Part shown: positions 62,316 through 64,000 of the stretch, in pieces
Layout: each line of letters starts with the position of its first letter
How positions within the stretch are numbered: the first letter of the stretch is position 1
NCBI RefSeq assembly: GCF_032842345.1
Contig: NZ_WBKO01000001.1
Location: forward strand, 1,550,001 to 1,614,000
Length of the DNA stretch: 64,000 nt
Reading direction: 5' to 3'
Origin: Methanoculleus caldifontis
GTDB taxonomy: Archaea; Halobacteriota; Methanomicrobia; Methanomicrobiales; Methanoculleaceae
Position numbers and translations under genes: made by a program
The notes under the pieces: generated by a model
What the model was told of the DNA's origin: nothing
Databases searched by the model: none
Seen by the model: only the letters and a program-made list of their open reading frames with translations

Positions 62316-63998
62316 CTATAGATCTCTTCCTGTCTTCTGAAGTATTTCCTGCATCTCCGGGGTCAACTGGAGAACAAGTTCTGCATTATATGCACCGCTT
62401 GGCATCATCTCTACTGGAGATTTGAATATCTGTTGAGCTGCGATAGCATACGACCGCGATCTGGCAGCGGGTGATCCGTCTCTGACCGCCGGATCAACAT
62501 TGGTGGTAAAGATTGAGATTGTATTGTCGCTGTTATAGACGAATTCGAAGGTCCGGAACTGCTGAGGGAACTCCCGCAGCGATGCGGTTTCAACCTGCCA
62601 GAAACCGAGTTCAGGGCGGTCAGAATCCGGAGATTCGATAGGTATCACGGTATTTTGATGGCGATGCCCCGAGATCCATGCCATGAGGTTTGGATAGGTC
62701 TGAAGTTTGGCTATCAGATCAACATCAGATACCGCAGCGTACTCACTCCATTTCATGACCGAACTGAGACCCGTTTGATCCTTTTCGATGACTATCGGGA
62801 TGTGGGCTGCGATGATCATGAGCTTTCCTTCAGCCTGACCACTCTCGAGTTCTTGTACGAGCCAGTCGTACCGCTCCTGATCGATAGAACCAAATCCGGA
62901 GGTCCCTTCGCTGGGATCATCGTCCCTCTGGGTATTATCAAGCACAATGACCTTTATCGGGATATCTGATCTCGGTTCGAATGAATAACAGGCAAATCCC
63001 GTTGTTCTATCGGACTGGCTGAATCCATGCCCTTGTGGGTTTGAAGAGGAGTCTAAAAATCCACCGATCCACTCTGTTCTCGAGAGGAAACGGCGATTTT
63101 GATCGGCCGGGACTGTTGGGGGGCCATCAGTGAAGTTGGTGACAGGGCCTGCACCGATAATCTCACCGTCTGGTGTCCGACCATCGATTACTCCCATATA
63201 GAAACCACGGCTTTTTAGGCGGAGAGGGTCGGTGAAAATATTACCTAATTCGAGTATTGCAGTGCCGGTCAAGGCATTTCTGGTAGAATCATCCGGAGGG
63301 AAGAGACCCATCCAGAAGTGATCGTGATTGCCGAGAACCTGATACCATCTGATCGATTCATCAAGCCCGGCTGCAAGGTATTCATCCTGGTAATCATTGA
63401 GAGGGCCGGGGATTGGATCGTCCTTGTCACCGGAGTCGGGGTTGACTATCCTGCCGTCAAGCACATCGATATACCATCGCAGTTCGTTGTACTGGCCGCT
63501 GTTAATTGCATCGCCAAGGAATATGCCGAAGTCGAATGGATTCTCTTTATGAAGGGCGTTTGCCGTCTGGACTGCTGCGTCGAGGGTATGGGTGGTATAC
63601 AGCATAGCCGGAGAGTATCCTGAAATTACGCCCCATTCATAACCATAATAGACCACCTGAGCAGGAGACTCTTTGTCGGTGATATGGATATCACTCATGG
63701 CAAAGAAGGTTAAAAGTTTCTCCGTATTGGTATCTGATGCAGGGGTGTATCCATCTGGCATGAGGTCCAGTCTCTTCTCATAATCCAGCCCCTCGCCGAA
63801 CTCCCAGATCCCATATCCATACTCTGAAAAGTTTGCGACCTGATCCGGATCCAGGGCAGGCGACGTTGAAGGGACGGGGACGGGAAGAACGGTTCTGTTG
63901 AGTGTTGTCAGGACCAGAGAATCTATTGGATAATCCGGTTCTCCATCTTCAGGGAGTTGGGTGTTGGGAGCGGTACATCCTGCTGCAGTGATGAACAC
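62316..63998 (-). CDS. Metallophosphoesterase lipoprotein (5'-truncated by the window)
   Basis: At least 560 residues of a calcineurin-like phosphoesterase. The visible N-terminus (VFITAAGC) is the end of a lipoprotein signal with lipobox Cys, so the real start lies beyond base 64000. Metal-binding motifs: MSDIHITD, FLGDAINSG, LGNHDHFW, AAHIPI and SGHRHQNT. It should be tethered outside the membrane and hydrolyse phosphate esters or nucleotides. The protein is larger than simple family members because of insertions of 30-60 residues between motifs. Confidence 0.88.
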   Translation of the reverse strand: MFITAAGCTAPNTQLPEDGEPDYPIDSLVLTTLNRTVLPVPVPSTSPALDPDQVANFSEYGYGIWEFGEGLDYEKRLDLMPDGYTPASDTNTEKLLTFFAMSDIHITDKESPAQVVYYGYEWGVISGYSPAMLYTTHTLDAAVQTANALHKENPFDFGIFLGDAINSGQYNELRWYIDVLDGRIVNPDSGDKDDPIPGPLNDYQDEYLAAGLDESIRWYQVLGNHDHFWMGLFPPDDSTRNALTGTAILELGNIFTDPLRLKSRGFYMGVIDGRTPDGEIIGAGPVTNFTDGPPTVPADQNRRFLSRTEWIGGFLDSSSNPQGHGFSQSDRTTGFACYSFEPRSDIPIKVIVLDNTQRDDDPSEGTSGFGSIDQERYDWLVQELESGQAEGKLMIIAAHIPIVIEKDQTGLSSVMKWSEYAAVSDVDLIAKLQTYPNLMAWISGHRHQNTVIPIESPDSDRPELGFWQVETASLREFPQQFRTFEFVYNSDNTISIFTTNVDPAVRDGSPAARSRSYAIAAQQIFKSPVEMMPSGAYNAELVLQLTPEMQEILQKTGRDL

Positions 63999-64000
63999 CA

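Overview
The window looks like a piece of a high-GC methanogenic archaeon chromosome, most likely Methanomicrobiales (Methanoculleus-like). The markers are a Fae-Hps fusion for ribulose-monophosphate chemistry, a methylthioinosine phosphorylase/5'-deoxyadenosine deaminase pair, an MTH865-family protein, a tRNA-Trp whose bulge-helix-bulge intron carries a box C/D guide RNA, TATA-type promoters and many methanogen-type surface proteins. This assignment is inferred from gene content; no rRNA is present.

1-21 kb is mostly ordinary chromosome: MarR regulator and bacterial-type Lon protease; a gene broken by an in-frame TGA; a small Cys-rich gene coupled to an MTH865 gene; a membrane-anchored protein of three Cache-like repeats; an epoxide hydrolase convergent with a PQQ-type sugar dehydrogenase; an orphan fusion of two solute-binding proteins; a translationally coupled nudC / iron-sulfur flavoprotein / flavodoxin-ferredoxin / tetR operon; and an SNF-family transporter.

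21.45-45.7 kb is an accessory, defence-rich region. It is bounded by a decayed 3' end of tRNA-Ala (21454) and the intact tRNA-Ala(GGC) (45646-45717), with another tRNA-Ala 3' end in between (39231). The last two are each preceded by the same ribbon-helix-helix gene and palindromic promoter, so the simplest reading is two elements accreted in tandem at one tRNA gene (about 17.7 and 6.4 kb). No integrase is visible. Cargo: RelE toxin-antitoxin, a DUF4062/HATPase protein coupled to HicB, ArsR plus a DGC-domain protein, a type I restriction-modification operon carrying an Abi-C-like gene, a HEPN-like zinc-ribbon protein, a GHKL ATPase fused to a PD-(D/E)xK nuclease, an overlapping pair of archaeal ATPases behind a 32-bp palindrome, a four-TM protein, an RNase III remnant and an Sll1717-type ATPase. 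Remnants of a second type I system flank the intact one, and remnants of the ATPase pair occur at 17.2 and 35.0 kb.

45.7-57 kb returns to core genes: nicotinate phosphoribosyltransferase, MTI phosphorylase-DadD, two secreted beta-propellers (one ending in a chagasin-like inhibitor domain), a QueG-like Fe-S protein, an acyl-CoA synthetase, tRNA-Trp, a DUF421 protein and Fae-Hps. 57-64 kb holds a small antitoxin/GNAT pair, a bacterial-PH-domain membrane pair, small secreted and membrane proteins, a frameshifted MNT nucleotidyltransferase remnant within a repeat-rich stretch, and a metallophosphoesterase lipoprotein whose start lies beyond the window.
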